Assembly (NCBI RefSeq): GCF_025698545.1
Contig: NC_068575.1
Location: forward strand, 56,677,980-56,741,979
DNA length: 64,000 nucleotides
Direction: 5' to 3'
Origin: Gossypium raimondii
Lineage: Eukaryota; Streptophyta; Magnoliopsida; Malvales; Malvaceae
The notes below the pieces were generated by a model. That model did not search any database and was not told the DNA's origin. It worked only from the letters and a program-made list of their open reading frames with translations. Below, piece by piece: positions 1 to 11,873 of the stretch. Position 1 is the first letter of the stretch, and each line of letters starts with the position of its first letter. Made by a program: the position numbers and the translations under genes.

Positions 1-460
1 TCTTTTTACTTGGACAAAGGGTGCGAACCACAAAAAGACGTAAACTTAGTTTTTCTTTTATATTTTATAATTTTCATTTTATAATATATTTTTTTATAGT
101 TTTGATGGTAAAATTGATAAAAAAATATAAAAGTTGAAGACATATTGTATTATGACATTTACTTTAACAAGTACCACATCATCATTTTATTAATTACTTA
201 ATGGTGGGGACTAAAACAATAATTTCAAAAACATTATTGATTAAATCATAATTTATTTTTAAATAACTGATCAAAATGAAAACTTGTATATAATGAAGTG
301 ACTGATGATATAGTTTATCCAAAGTTTTTGTATAGAACCGTAATTCCACTATAAAGAGGCCATTTTCTTAATTACAGCGCCACTTGCGACTTTTCTTTTA
401 CCGTTTTCCACCGAGAACTGAGAAAAGGCACTGTTTCTCGTCTTGTCATTATGCAGTTAG
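1..460. other. AT-rich flank upstream of PLATZ gene
   Basis: AT-rich non-coding sequence with no supported gene. It is the distal promoter side of the PLATZ gene that starts at 869. I see no unambiguous TATA box or other element. Confidence 0.4.
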
Positions 461-464
461 CACA

Positions 465-486
465 GAAGAGAGAGAGAGAGAGAGAG
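465..486. repeat. GA microsatellite in PLATZ leader/promoter
   Basis: An uninterrupted run of GA dinucleotides lies about 385 bases before the PLATZ start codon, followed by pyrimidine-rich stretches at 655-710 and 760-790. GA/CT tracts are common in plant core promoters and 5' leaders. A similar GA run lies in front of the VAP gene at 43.55 kb. Confidence 0.8.
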
Positions 487-868
487 GACCAAAGGGCTAG
501 GGTTTAAACTTTAAAGGGTTTTGGGGACATGAGCTCTTAGTAAACAGCAAATCCATCACTATTCTATTACTTTCTTCCTTTTAATCTCCAGCCCCTGCAA
601 TTAATAAATCCATTTATTTCTCAAATACACATTAGAAGATAGAACAGGTCTTTAAAAAAGGCCAACCCCTCTCCTTCTCTCTCCTTTTCTTTCTCTTGTT
701 ATTTCATTGGTAACTGCAAGACCGCCAGCCGCAGTTGCCAGGCGCCGTTTCTCTTTTCTTGAGCTTTCATCTCATGTCCTCTCTCTCCTCAATAATGGTT
801 TGTCCACCATTATATTCTTAAGCCTTGACCAGACTAATATCTCTTTTTTAATTTCAAGCAGGTAAATC

Positions 869-2082
869 ATGGTAAGTCTCTCTTTTTCTCCTTTTTTTTT
901 TCTTTTTTCTTTCTGCTTTATCGTTTGTGAAAGCTAAATGAGTTTATGGCTTTTTTTTTAATAGTTGTTTTCTTCATATGTGCCTCGTTGGCTTCAAGTT
1001 CTTCTGACGGAGAAATTCTTCAACGCTTGTATAATTCATGAAGATGCGAGGAAAAACGAGAAGAATATATATTGCTTGGATTGTTGTATCAGTATATGCC
1101 CTCGCTGCTTGGCTCCTCACAGTTCCCACAGGCTCTTACAGGTTCCCCCTTGCACCTTGTAATTCTCTTGATATCGTATGATTTCAAGTGCTTTAACTCT
1201 CTTTCTCAAGTTCTCAGGTAAGAAGATATGTCTACCATGATGTTATAAGGTTGGATGATGCAACCAAATTAATGGACTGCGCCTTTGTTCAAGTAAGTCA
1301 TCACCCTTTGCTCCTTAATTCAACTTCAATTCCAACAAACATAGAAAACAAAACATGTTTTAGTTTCAAATTTAGCTTTTTGTGAGTAATTTAATTGCTC
1401 TTTGTCGTGTCTAATACTTTCGGCATGCTTGGTAAAAAGAGCTGAAATTGTCATAAAGCCTTCAATGCTGTACTCACGGTCTTTCTTTGTTCCGTCTTTG
1501 TTTTGTTGTTCCATAAGTCATACATAACAAATAGCGCAAAAGTGGTATTTATAAACCAAAGGCCACAAACAAGGCAGTTCAGAGGCTCCGGCAATTTCTG
1601 CACCATCTGCGACAGAAGCCTGCAAGACCCTTATCTCTTTTGCTCTCTTTCCTGCAAGGTTACTTTTTCCTTTATTATTATTTTATTGCCTTTTTATTCC
1701 CAGTAGTACATTTTTTCAACAATTTCAGCTACCATTTTCTTCATAGCAGATAGATTATCTCTCAAGAACAGAAGATGGGCTTTCCAAGTTCCTGTTTGAG
1801 TGCAATTATTTGCCTTTACCTGATTCTGGTCTGGATGATGGTTTGGTGACGCCCGACTCGGTCCTTGAGCCGTCTTGTTCCACCAAAACGTCTTCTGGGT
1901 CTGGTGGATACGATGAAGTGTGGTGCCGGGCACTTGCTTGCACCGCTGCAACGTCGGAGATTGTGAGGAAGAAAAGGACAAGCTTGACAGCATGTCGTCC
2001 GACATGTCCTCCGGTATCCGAAGTTTCAGGAAATTTAATGAACCGGAGAAAGAAAGCTCCACAACGAGCTCCACTGTATTGA
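869..2082 (+). CDS. PLATZ zinc-binding transcription factor, 5 exons
   Basis: Plant AT-rich-sequence and zinc-binding (PLATZ) family protein, expected to be a nuclear DNA-binding repressor. Exons read 869-871, 965-1141, 1218-1292, 1518-1658 and 1750-2082, all with GT-AG borders and consistent phase, giving 242 aa. The start codon is an exon by itself (ATG followed directly by GTAAGT), the splice structure that decides this start. The family pattern is visible throughout: PRWLQVLL near the N-terminus, C-x2-H then RKNEKNIYCLDCCISICPRC, HRLLQ-VRRYVYHDVIRL, KVVFINQRP, and the second Cys cluster CTICDRSLQDPYLFCSLSCK. The C-terminal half is Ser/Thr-rich and ends in the usual basic tail RRKKAPQRAPLY. 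Length is normal for the family. Nothing looks broken. The biological target is not evident from sequence. Confidence 0.93.
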
Positions 2083-3910
2083 AACTTGATTTCATCTATG
2101 GAAGTGAGAGAGGTAAGGGGAGATTGTGACATTGTTGGTATTTATATATATATTTCATTTTCAGGCAATTTACGGATGAAATCTCCCAGTTTTGTTAACG
2201 CACTGCCCTATCCTCTCCCATAGCATAGTTATTTATATTCATCCTAAAAAACCTATTCTTTCTCTCTTCCATATGTAGTCATAGGGAGTAATAGTAATAC
2301 TGACAGAAGCTGCTGTATTAATATAAAATGATTTATATTTCCCAACCTATATGCTTCACTGTTTTATTTTTTATTGTTTAACTTGAACAATGTCATGTTA
2401 TTAAGTTCCATATGACGAAGATGAAAGATGACGATATCAAAATATCAATTATCATCTTTGTAGATTGATCCCAATCTTTACACACAGAGGGTAATTCAAT
2501 TATTTATTGGTTTCCTTTCCTTTGAGAAAGGTAGTACAATATTGTCTTTTTGTATTTCAATATTCTAGTTTTAAATTTTCCCATAATGTTTTGTACATGG
2601 AAGAATTTTAAGGTGAAGTATTCCGTATGTTCCGATTAATGCAAATTGTTTATAATATTGTGTATTTTTATAACAAAATTATTACAAAATTATATATTTA
2701 AAATCAAACATTATAGTATTTTAATTTTTAAAGTTAAACATTAGGTAAAACTGGTTTAGTGTTTTACGCATGTACAATTTTAAATTTCATCTTCTCATCA
2801 AACTGTTTCATCCAGACATCCTTGGACTAGTGGGATGATCATCGTCATTAGATTTTCACTTCGCTCCACCATTAAGAGTTAGACATCATCAACACCATTG
2901 TAAATCTCAATAATACTATTAGTATTTGTTTGTCGATTTAGTGAGGAACAACCTTTTGATATAAGGTTTTGGTCACCTTATGCAAGGACTAGTGTTGGGC
3001 AAGTAATGACCCGCTCTGCTCTGGGTTTCTGCCACGTTTCTTTATATGTGTTGGCTTCTTCTTTCGTTTCTGCACATAAAATACAATGTTTTTGTACCCT
3101 TTACAACAGCATTGATGAAGCATGCCGACGTTTGTTTACAAAGCAAAGCTAAAATTGCGGTCACAGTCCTGGGTGTGTTTTTTTTAATGCTCGAGATAAA
3201 TGGGACCACAACGCTCTTGCTCAAAGCTATTGCTTGCACAAATAATAGGAGTTAATTTGGCGTGAAACTGCCATCACTTTGTAGCAAAATTTTATGTGCT
3301 TTTTGCTTGTGCAATATATCTGACAGGAAAAAGGGGTGAAGAGATAGATGGATTTATATACACGAATCTAAAGTGGGTCCAGGAATTACAGTAAGGTTGC
3401 ATTCGCATCGACTGCCGTGTTTACGCTATAGAAAAGAGTCGGGTAAATGCATTCACTGTAAATTTATAGCCCAATTTCACAAGCTCCCCACACCCTGAAT
3501 GTTCATACAAAAAGTATCTAGCAGTTGCTGAAACCTCCAAAACTAAAATGTTGGCCTTGGCCCAAATCCTTTGCAAAGATGAGGTCCTTTCTTCCTCACA
3601 GCAATATGGGAAATTCAATCTTTTGATTATAATTTTGTGTTTTGACTTTGAGCAGGTTGAACAAAGGTGATACAGACAAGCATTAACATACATAATTTCA
3701 GATGAAATTCTACTGTATTTCTGTTTCTTACTGTCTCTGATATGTAAAGCTGGTTAAGTGTGTGAGACAGGGAAGTAAGCCATCTCACTTTCAAATGATA
3801 AAAGAACAATTTAGGAATACAAAAAAAAAACCTGTGCATGTAAATATAGTATATCTGACATGCAAGGAGTATATATAATGTTGATCTAGATGATTTATGG
3901 TATGAGCAAG
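2083..3910. other. Intergenic DNA between PLATZ and FMO genes
   Basis: About 1.8 kb holding the PLATZ 3' flank and the 3' flank of the convergent FMO gene. Only short frames without family resemblance are present. I see no recognisable repeat or RNA gene. Confidence 0.4.
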
Positions 3911-5970
3911 TTAATCAGAAGATTCTATTTCTTGTATCCATTTGTCAACATCCCATGTATCTCGAAAATTTTCACCATGACCGAATATGCCTTTCACGAA
4001 GCTGAAAAACGTTATTTCTTCCCACGATTTCGGGGGCCTGATGTCCGACTGAGCAGCAAGCCAACTTGCATACTCGCCCTGCCATCACCCAAACAAAACA
4101 AAATCAACAGTAAGCAGACAAAGATAGAGACAGAGTTTTGGCTATGTGAAAGTTGGGAGTTGAAACCTCGTCATTCTGAAGGCTATGAGTATGATATTTG
4201 GGCCATCCGGCCTTCTCCATCTGCTCGTAAAATTCTTCAACAGAAGCTGCCATTGCTTCTTGTGTTGGCAGCTTCACCTTGCCGGACAAAACTTTTGCTA
4301 CCCATATTGCTTGTAACTCTATTACTCTAAACACCAGTGCCTGATTGTTTAAACATCCAATTCCAATGTCAAAACTTGAAACTCAGTTTTAAAGTATAGT
4401 ATTACTAATCAATCCATTCAATACTCTGGCTAAACAAAAGCCTTGGCTATTAAACTAACATTTGAGCAAAACTCAGATGGATGGCTCATAGCGTTAGGAC
4501 TTGAAACTGCAACTTCTTGTTCAGAAGTAACATTTAATTACCATGACACGTTCTGATCAAATGGAAGATAAAAGCTTACCCTGTAATTTAGTCCCACAAA
4601 AGAAAGCCAAGGGGCTAAGCTCGGTGGAAATATATGTTTATACAGAGGTCCGACACGGTTATCGTCCACGGTAACAATCCCATTTGACTTGAGAAATGGT
4701 AAGTGGAATTTGTACCTGCAAGAGATGATTTTCCCTCAGGATGATTGAAAAGCGTTTCTAAATATGAAAAAGGACAATGTATTTGAAAATACCCAGTGCA
4801 ATGAATAATGACATCTGCCTCAACAATTGATCCATCTTGAAATACCACTTTACCATCTTCGTGAGCGCATTCAATCTGCATAAAATGTCGCTCTATCAGC
4901 CAAAAAGAAAAAGAAAAAAAAAGAGACCAGCTTAAACAAAATTAATTGATAAAAATGAATAAGAAACCGGTGAATGTGGCCAGGCGTTATCATAATTTTT
5001 CAGATTTATCAACTTGATATCGGATCCTCTGAAAGCCAAATGAACTTGTTTTGCAAGAGGGGAGATCTCTCTCAAAATGTCGGTGGCACTTGGTCCGTTC
5101 CCGATGAGCACCACTATCTGTCGGTAATAACCCAGAATCATTGTAGGAATTGCGTGGATAGAATTGAAATGTACCATAAATTTAAATACCTTATTTTCAA
5201 ACTGTTCTGGAGTTCGATAATTATGACTATGCATTTGTAATCCTGGCCAAGTATCCCTGCCTAATGAAAATAATTATACATATGTATTAGAAACAGACAA
5301 TTATTACAACATAACAGTTGAATTCGAGATGTGATGACATTTACCAACAACTGCCGCATAGAGAAACAATATTCATGTATTTGGAAGCAGTAGTAGTTAC
5401 AGAAAGCTGATGTAACGGCATCAATGAAATACCTGGAAATTCTGCAACTTTTGGCTCTGTGTTTTTACCATTGCAAATAACCACAGCCTCAAAAACCTCT
5501 TCTTTGGATTCCCATCTTGACTCGGTCTCTCGAGTCCTAGACTCAACAACCCACTCGTGACTCACCTCATCAACTAGCTCCACCCGAATCACTTCATGCC
5601 CAAATCGAACCAACTCCATCAACCCAAAGTCCCGAGCAAAGTCTTGGAGAAACCTGAGCACCTCTTCATGACCCGGAAAAGGCCTTGTATCTCCACTTTC
5701 TCTCTTCACAAATGGATAGTCCAAGAAACTCATAACCTGCCTAGGAAGGTTAGTTCGAAGGGATTTGTAGAGGCTACTATGAACTATTTCCCGATTCGGG
5801 TCGAGGCCTAATAGGTCAGATTCCACCAGTGAATCATAGAGCCATGTACCGCCAACTTGGTTGGCCTTTTCAAATACAGTGACACGGTGACCTTCTCTTT
5901 GAAGCTCTCTGGCCGTAACAAGCCCTGCAGTGCCAGCACCGATGACCGCTACATTATAAGATTGTCCCAT
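3911..5970 (-). CDS. FMO GS-OX-like flavin monooxygenase, intact copy 1
   Basis: Flavin-containing monooxygenase using FAD, NADPH and O2 to oxygenate S or N atoms. The closest family is plant FMO GS-OX, which S-oxygenates glucosinolates in Brassicales, so the substrate in this plant is unknown. Seven exons on the minus strand: 5970-5433, 5260-5190, 5117-4968, 4875-4793, 4715-4580, 4340-4167 and 4078-3911. Phases close to 439 aa plus stop. Residues 11-16 are the FAD-binding GAGTAG. The FMO signature PGLQMHSHNYR is at about 185-195. The NADPH-binding GNGPSA is at 209-214. The C-terminal block DTWDVDKWIQEIE is present. Exon 2 uses the TTAG acceptor rather than the GCAG four bases later, because only that choice gives FPGRDTWPG. 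All splice sites are canonical. It is the only whole member of a three-copy same-strand family in this window. Confidence 0.92.
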
Positions 5971-6539
5971 TTTCGGCTATCACGATCGACGGTGTACCTC
6001 TTCAGTTTTCAAGATCTATTTGGGAGGCCAGGTTTATTTATACATAATGCTATATTTTGGTCAAACACTCAAAATGGACAATGTAGTTCAAGATTACAAA
6101 CTTTGACAAAACTGGATTGGTTTACATTAGATAAATGTCAAGAGTGTGTTATTTACATCATTGCTGACGTATTTGTTTATTTATAATCGTTGATTTCTAT
6201 ATTTAATGAAAGAGTTTCACACATTTTATTGAACTCAATTATGGAATTTTAAAAGGTGATTAAGATTATAAATTATGAGGTTATTTGTATTTTTACATAA
6301 AATCTAAAAAGAATACGAGATTTAATTATTTTATTATTTCAATTAAAATTACATTAGATTTTTATAAACTTTTTAATAAAGTTGTTACAACTCAGTCATA
6401 TATTAGATTATATGTCAAGAGTGAGGTCAAACCCTTTAAATTTAATTAGATTATAACACACCTATATGATGTTTTTTTATTGAAATGATAAAGTTGAAAG
6501 TTTAAAAATTATGGTGGTCTTGATTCAAATTTTATTAAT
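5971..6539. other. FMO copy 1 upstream region
   Basis: Promoter side of the intact FMO gene, AT-rich. No gene or repeat that I can define lies here. The left arm of the large inverted repeat starts at about 6540. Confidence 0.4.
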
Positions 6540-7195
6540 AGAATATTATGGCATGTTTACAACTGACTTTGATATAACTCAAGCACGATATATTTGGAGT
6601 GATTGCAAACACTTAGTACGATAAGAAAGTTAGCCCCAGATGATCCAAAGCAATGGACAAAAATCAACAAAAAAACTAAGCAACCAAACTAGAGAGAATG
6701 GTGACAAATCCATCTCTAAAATCACTTTCAAAAGCAAGACTACATGCATAAGTAAGAGTAGGCAAAAACTTCTAAAAGTAATGACTTATTAAACAATGGA
6801 AAACAAACGAAAAAGAACATATAAAACTTAAGACAACACGGGTCTAAACTGACTCGTGAAATCATTTATTATTTTGAAAAACTTTCAAACAGAAATAAAT
6901 TAAGAAACTAAGGAAGAGCCACCCACTTTCCAAGAAAAACTGTTGTTCGTCGGTGAAGTTTCAGCGACGATAAACACTATCATCTGTCCATCACAACTTG
7001 TGAGAACAACAAAGATACCCACAAAATAAATCTACAAGTTGAGAAGAGAGAAGACACATAGTGTGAATGAGACAAAGAAAGGAAGAAAGAGAGGGTTTAT
7101 GGGGGGGGGAGAAAAATGCAAGTGATAGTCAGCTCGAGGCTGACACCGCCACTGAGCAAAACAAAAGAAAATGAACAAAGGACTTGAAAAAAAAG
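6540..7195. repeat. Left arm of a ~0.65-kb inverted repeat
   Basis: This arm matches, as reverse complement, the segment at about 7983-8655. Recognisable shared stretches are GAGCCACCCACTTTCCAAGA (6916-6935), the CACTTAGTACGATAAGAAA block near 6610, and CTCAAGCACGA near 6580. By eye the arms are clearly related but diverged by many substitutions and small indels. No protein can be read with confidence, and the family of the duplicated unit is unknown. Confidence 0.8.
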
Positions 7196-7982
7196 AGAAA
7201 GAAATTTTTAGGGTTTCCAATTCGTCTTTTACATCATGTGTACATTTTTATTGACATAAAAATATTAAAAAAATTGAATTTTTGATGATTTTTTAATTAA
7301 GTTGAATTTGATTGATATGTATTAGGTAACAAAAGCATTATTAAAACAAAGATTGTGACACCTTTGATTTTCTTTCTTTTTTTTATTTAGACCAATGGTG
7401 TGAGAAGGAAGAAAAGTTATCTTGTTTCTAGAATATATATATATATATATACATACTTTTCAATTATATAAACGTGGAACCATGAGAAAATGTTACTGAA
7501 ACACCTTTGATTTTAAACCAATTTACTTGACATTAATAAAACAAATTGTTGGGATTGGAGAGAAACAAAGCGTTAACAAGTTTTTGATTGAGTTACTTGT
7601 AGTTATTGGATGTTCCCAAGAATCCTTCACTTTTTACCCACACCCGCTTCATTCCTTTATGATCAAAATTTGTTGCGTAAGAATATTTGGTGTTAGACGG
7701 TAATTTGGAGGTTTTCTGGCCAACTACATCACCAAGCTGACAAAATTTTAAAGAATTTGACGAGGAACTAGACAAATGGATCCACCAATGAGTTATGCTA
7801 CCATGTGCGCTTAGAGAATCAGTAATAATCTTTTAAAATTCTATATTTCATCCTCTAATCATTTATAAATTTATATATTAATTAGAATCTATTTTAAGAT
7901 TTCATTTAAATCAAATGTAAAGAAAGAATATGATACTATTAATGAATAAATTAAAAAAACTCATATTTTAATTATATAATTG
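7196..7982. other. Spacer of the inverted repeat
   Basis: About 790 bases between the two arms. AT-rich with an (AT)n run near 7430-7450. No gene is supported; the short minus-strand frame at 7593-7775 has no recognisable family. Confidence 0.5.
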
Positions 7983-8655
7983 TTTTCATGTCTTTTGCTT
8001 CTTTTCTTTTTTTGTCCAGCGATGGTGCCAGCTTCCAGGTTGGCTACCACCTACCTTTTTCTCCCTCCCACCAACACTTTATTTCTTTCTTCTTCTCATT
8101 CACTCCACATGTTTTCTCTATTTTTCAGTTTGCAGATCTATTTTGTGGGTATATTTCACAAGTTGTAATGGACAGATGACGGCGTCTGCCGTTCATTAAA
8201 ACTCCACCAGCCACCAGTAGTATTTCTTGGAAAGTGGGTGGCTCTTCATTAGCTTCTTCATCTGTTTTTGCTTTGAGAATATTTTAAATTAATAAATGAT
8301 TTTACGAATCGATTTAGACTCGTGTTTCTTCAGTTTTATATGTTTTTTGTTTGTTTTTCCATTATTTAATAAGTCTTCAGTTTTAGAAGTTTTTGTCTGC
8401 TATTGTAGCACATTTTTTAATCTTGCTTGTGCATGTAATATTAGTTTTACAAGTGATTTTAGGGATGATTTTGTTGTCATCCTCTCTAGTTTGGTGAATA
8501 CTCGATTCTTTTGTCAATTTTTGCTCGCCGTTTTGGACCATCCAGGGTTAATTTTCTTATCGTATTAAGTGCTTGCAATTACTCCAGATATTTCGTGCTT
8601 GAGTTGTGACAAAGCCAATTGTCAACGTGTCATAATGTTCTATTGATGCTGAGCC
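7983..8655. repeat. Right arm of a ~0.65-kb inverted repeat
   Basis: Reverse-complement partner of 6540-7195. Homology runs from the inner edge near 7983 out to about 8655, where it stops sharply. A transcript through both arms would fold into a long imperfect hairpin with a 0.79-kb loop. Confidence 0.8.
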
Positions 8656-8969
8656 TAAAGCCTTTGTTTTATTGATGGATTTTTTCCTTCATCATTTACA
8701 ACGAGTGTTTGCTATTTCCCCCCCTAAATTGTATGGTTTCATTCATTGAATGAATTAATGAATTTACCTTTCAAAAAAATAATTGTCTTCATTAATTTCA
8801 AAAACTTAGCATGACTTAGTATGAACCCGTAATTAAATGAAATGTTTAAATTTTATGAATGCATGTGAATTATTTTATTAAATGATTTATTTGTTATGCT
8901 ATTGGTAAATGTAAATTCAATAAGGTGGAATTATGTTGAAATAATCTAAGTTACTTAGATAATATAATG
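8656..8969. other. AT-rich spacer before solo LTR 1
   Basis: About 310 bases with no recognisable feature. It ends in the TGATG target duplication of the adjacent LTR. Confidence 0.4.
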
Positions 8970-8974
8970 TGATG

Positions 8975-11873
8975 TGTAACACCCCCTACCCGTATTCGTC
9001 GCCGGAATAGGGTACGAGCCATTACCGAAGTTTACCTAATTAATTTTTTCCCGTTATTACAAGTTAATTACTATTCATTTACTGAAACATGTCGTGACGT
9101 CCTTTAGATAGGTCTCCAAAGCCCAAAACATACTACGGGACCAAACCGGGATTTAATCAAAACCATAGGGAATTTTTCTCAAAGTCTCGAATTTTTATTT
9201 TTATTTAAAAAAAAACTCAATATAATCCCTTTATAAATATTCAACCTTCCCTGCAATTTTTAAAAAGGGAGATCAATACCAAACCAACCAATCTATTTCA
9301 ATGAATTTGATACCAAATCATACTTCAATTATAATTATACTATTTAGCATATTCATCTCACTTTACTTTAATACATATTCATTAAACAAGTTTTTGTATT
9401 TATATTATCATCAAACTATATACATGCCATATAAATCAAAAAGGAAGTTTACAAAAGCTACCAGGGATAATCTGGATAGTGTGATCCTCAGTGTCGATCC
9501 GATCCTCTGTATATTTTCACGTCAATCTACAAGATACATTGAATACACTCAAGTAAGCTTATAGAAACTTAGTAAGTTCATAGGCATAAAACATAAATCT
9601 TACCAAACATTTATACACTTATACATTATACACCAATACTAAGTTTACCTGTCAACCACAATCACTGGTGAGTCCCTTGGAATAAACTCACTACTACTTA
9701 TCCTTTTACTATAATTCTTTTGGGTCCATTTGTCACTTACCATCCTTAATCAAAATTAGGGAACAGTTACAGAAAATTGAGTACTTCATTTCCACTTTGC
9801 CATAGTATAACTATGGTCTTACGTATGATCACTTATCACTTGTCACTGATCAGATAAGTGTAGCTGAAGCTATCACTTATCACTTGCCACTTGCCACTGA
9901 TCAGATAAGTGTAGCTGAAGCTACTACTTATCACTTGTCACTTATTAGAAGTACTCAAATCCGGCGTTCCGCTCAATTTGATCATTTATTCAGTTTTCGC
10001 ATTTTTATTTTATTCTCATTTCAACAATAAATATATTTCATCATACATTATATAATTTATGAAATTAACATTTAATCATTAAATTTCAGCTATATGAACT
10101 TACCTGGGTCGATTTGCAGAATTTGTAAAAGTTCAGAGACTAATCAGCTACTTTTTCTTTTCATTGGCTTGCTTCGGGTTCTCGATCAATCATTGTAAAA
10201 TTATTCACTTATCAGTATTGATTTTACCTTCAATCTATTTCACATCCTTAATGTTTATAACCCGCTTATAAGTAACATTATCTATAATTTCACTATTTAC
10301 TTATGTATATTCAATGCTGTCCATCCGTGTCATAGTCACTAAATTATTTTTATCTTGAGCTATAGAACTCCAAATTAGGATCTGAAAATTTTCCCTAAAA
10401 CTAGACTTATATATCTTCTTACCATAAAATTTTCAGAATTTTTGGTTTAGCCAATAAGTAAATTTTATTCTTTAAAGTCACCCCTGTTCTGCTGTCTGAC
10501 AGTTCCGACCCTTCTTCACTAAAAATAAATTATCTCCTCGTACGGGATTTGAATGATGTTTCTGTTTGTTTCTCTTGAAAATAGACTCATTCAGGATTTT
10601 AAATACATAAATTTAATTCCATAATTATTTTTATTCAATTTTTGATGATTTTCCAAAGTCAGAACAGGGGAACCCGAAATCATTCTGCTCTTGTCTCACA
10701 AAATTTATGACATCTCATGATTTACAATTTCATTACTTACACCATTTCTTTTACGAGAAACTAGACTCAATAAGCTTTAATTTCATATTTTATTCACCCT
10801 CTAATTAAATTCCCACAATTTTTGGTGATTTTTCAAAGTTAGACTACTGCTGCTGTCCAAAACTGCTTTAGTGAAAAATATTGATTTCCATTTTGCCCCA
10901 AATTTCATAGTTTATACAATTCAGTCCTTTCTCAATTAACCCCTCAATTGATCTAATTTTTCTCAATTAACACCTTGTCCAACTATTTTACACTACTATA
11001 TAGCCTTTGATTTTCAAAACCGCAACACCAAACCCTAATTCTAAACTTTTTCACAATTATGTCCCTAAAATCGATTTCTATCAAAATCACTTAATAAAAT
11101 CATCTTATAATAAAATTAAAGCTTTAATTCCATGTTAATTCATCATAAAAATTCAGAACTCATCAATGGCAACTCTCAAAATCAGTCATGAAATCAAAAC
11201 TAATGAAATAATTAGTTGGACCTAATTGTAAAAGTATCAAAATCACAAAAATTAGAAGAAATAATCAAGAATTAAAATTACATTATTCAAATATATGAAA
11301 AACCAGCTTGGAGGGACTCTTATATGGCGTTTTTGGCTGAGAAATATGAAGAATTACCTAGAAACTCTTTTAATCAAGATTTTTATTTGTTAATTTTTAC
11401 AAAATTTCCAATTTTGCCCTTATTACATCACTTTTTCAGATTTTTCTTCTCTTATGCCGTCTCAAATATCCCATATTGGCATATTTATGCCTTAATTCCC
11501 TCCTTATTTATCACTTAAGCAATTTAATCACTTTTAACAAATTTTACATTATTTTCAATTCAGTCCTTTTAATTAATTGAGCACCCAAACGTTAGAATTT
11601 TCTAACTGAAACTTTAATACCAACTCAATGACACTCTATAAATATTTCTAAAAATATTTATGGCTCAGTTTATGAATTTTGGGTTTCGATACCTCATTTT
11701 TTATTCTAATTATTTTAATATTTATTCGTAGTACGCTATTCACTATTTCAAAAATTTTTCCTAACTTCACATTTAACTTATACTCACTAAATTAATAATA
11801 TTTTCTACTCACTTGTTGGATTTAGTGATCTCGAATCACCGTTCTGACACCACTGAAAATTCAAGCCATTACA
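8975..11873 (+). mobile_element. Solo LTR 1 of a long-LTR retrotransposon family
   Basis: Fossil LTR of 2,899 bp running from TGTAACACCCCC to CCATTACA, flanked by a perfect 5-bp target duplication TGATG (8970-8974 and 11874-11878). No internal region is attached, so it is read as a solo LTR left by LTR-LTR recombination. It shares blocks with the elements at 27151-30308 and 31797-34252. One is the block around GGATAGTGTG and AGTAAGCTTA (about 9470-9600). Another is the block around ATCTTCTTACCATAAAATTTTCAG (near 10410-10440). A third is the end block with TTAGTGATCTCGAATCACCG. The superfamily is probably Ty3/Gypsy judging by LTR length and my memory of cotton repeats. Age looks moderate, since the duplication is still intact. 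Confidence 0.85.
9820..9955. repeat. Minisatellite inside solo LTR 1
   Basis: Imperfect tandem units of the type TATCACTTGTCACTGATCAG followed by ATAAGTGTAGCTGAAGC, about two to three copies. The same unit, inverted and expanded, occurs in solo LTR 2 at 29345-29720. Confidence 0.8.

Noticed and set aside
1694-2132. Minus-strand frames over the last PLATZ exon
   Set aside because: Antisense shadows of the PLATZ coding exon.
5596-5811. Plus-strand 71-codon frame over FMO exon 1 and similar ones at 14881 and 23231
   Set aside because: They are antisense shadows of the conserved FMO exon 1. Their similarity to each other follows from the gene duplication.
11324-11518. Plus-strand frame MAFLAEKYEELPRN... 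in solo LTR 1 and its relative at 33551 in solo LTR 3
   Set aside because: Both lie in homologous LTR blocks. The frames are not kept equivalent between copies, so they are not coding.
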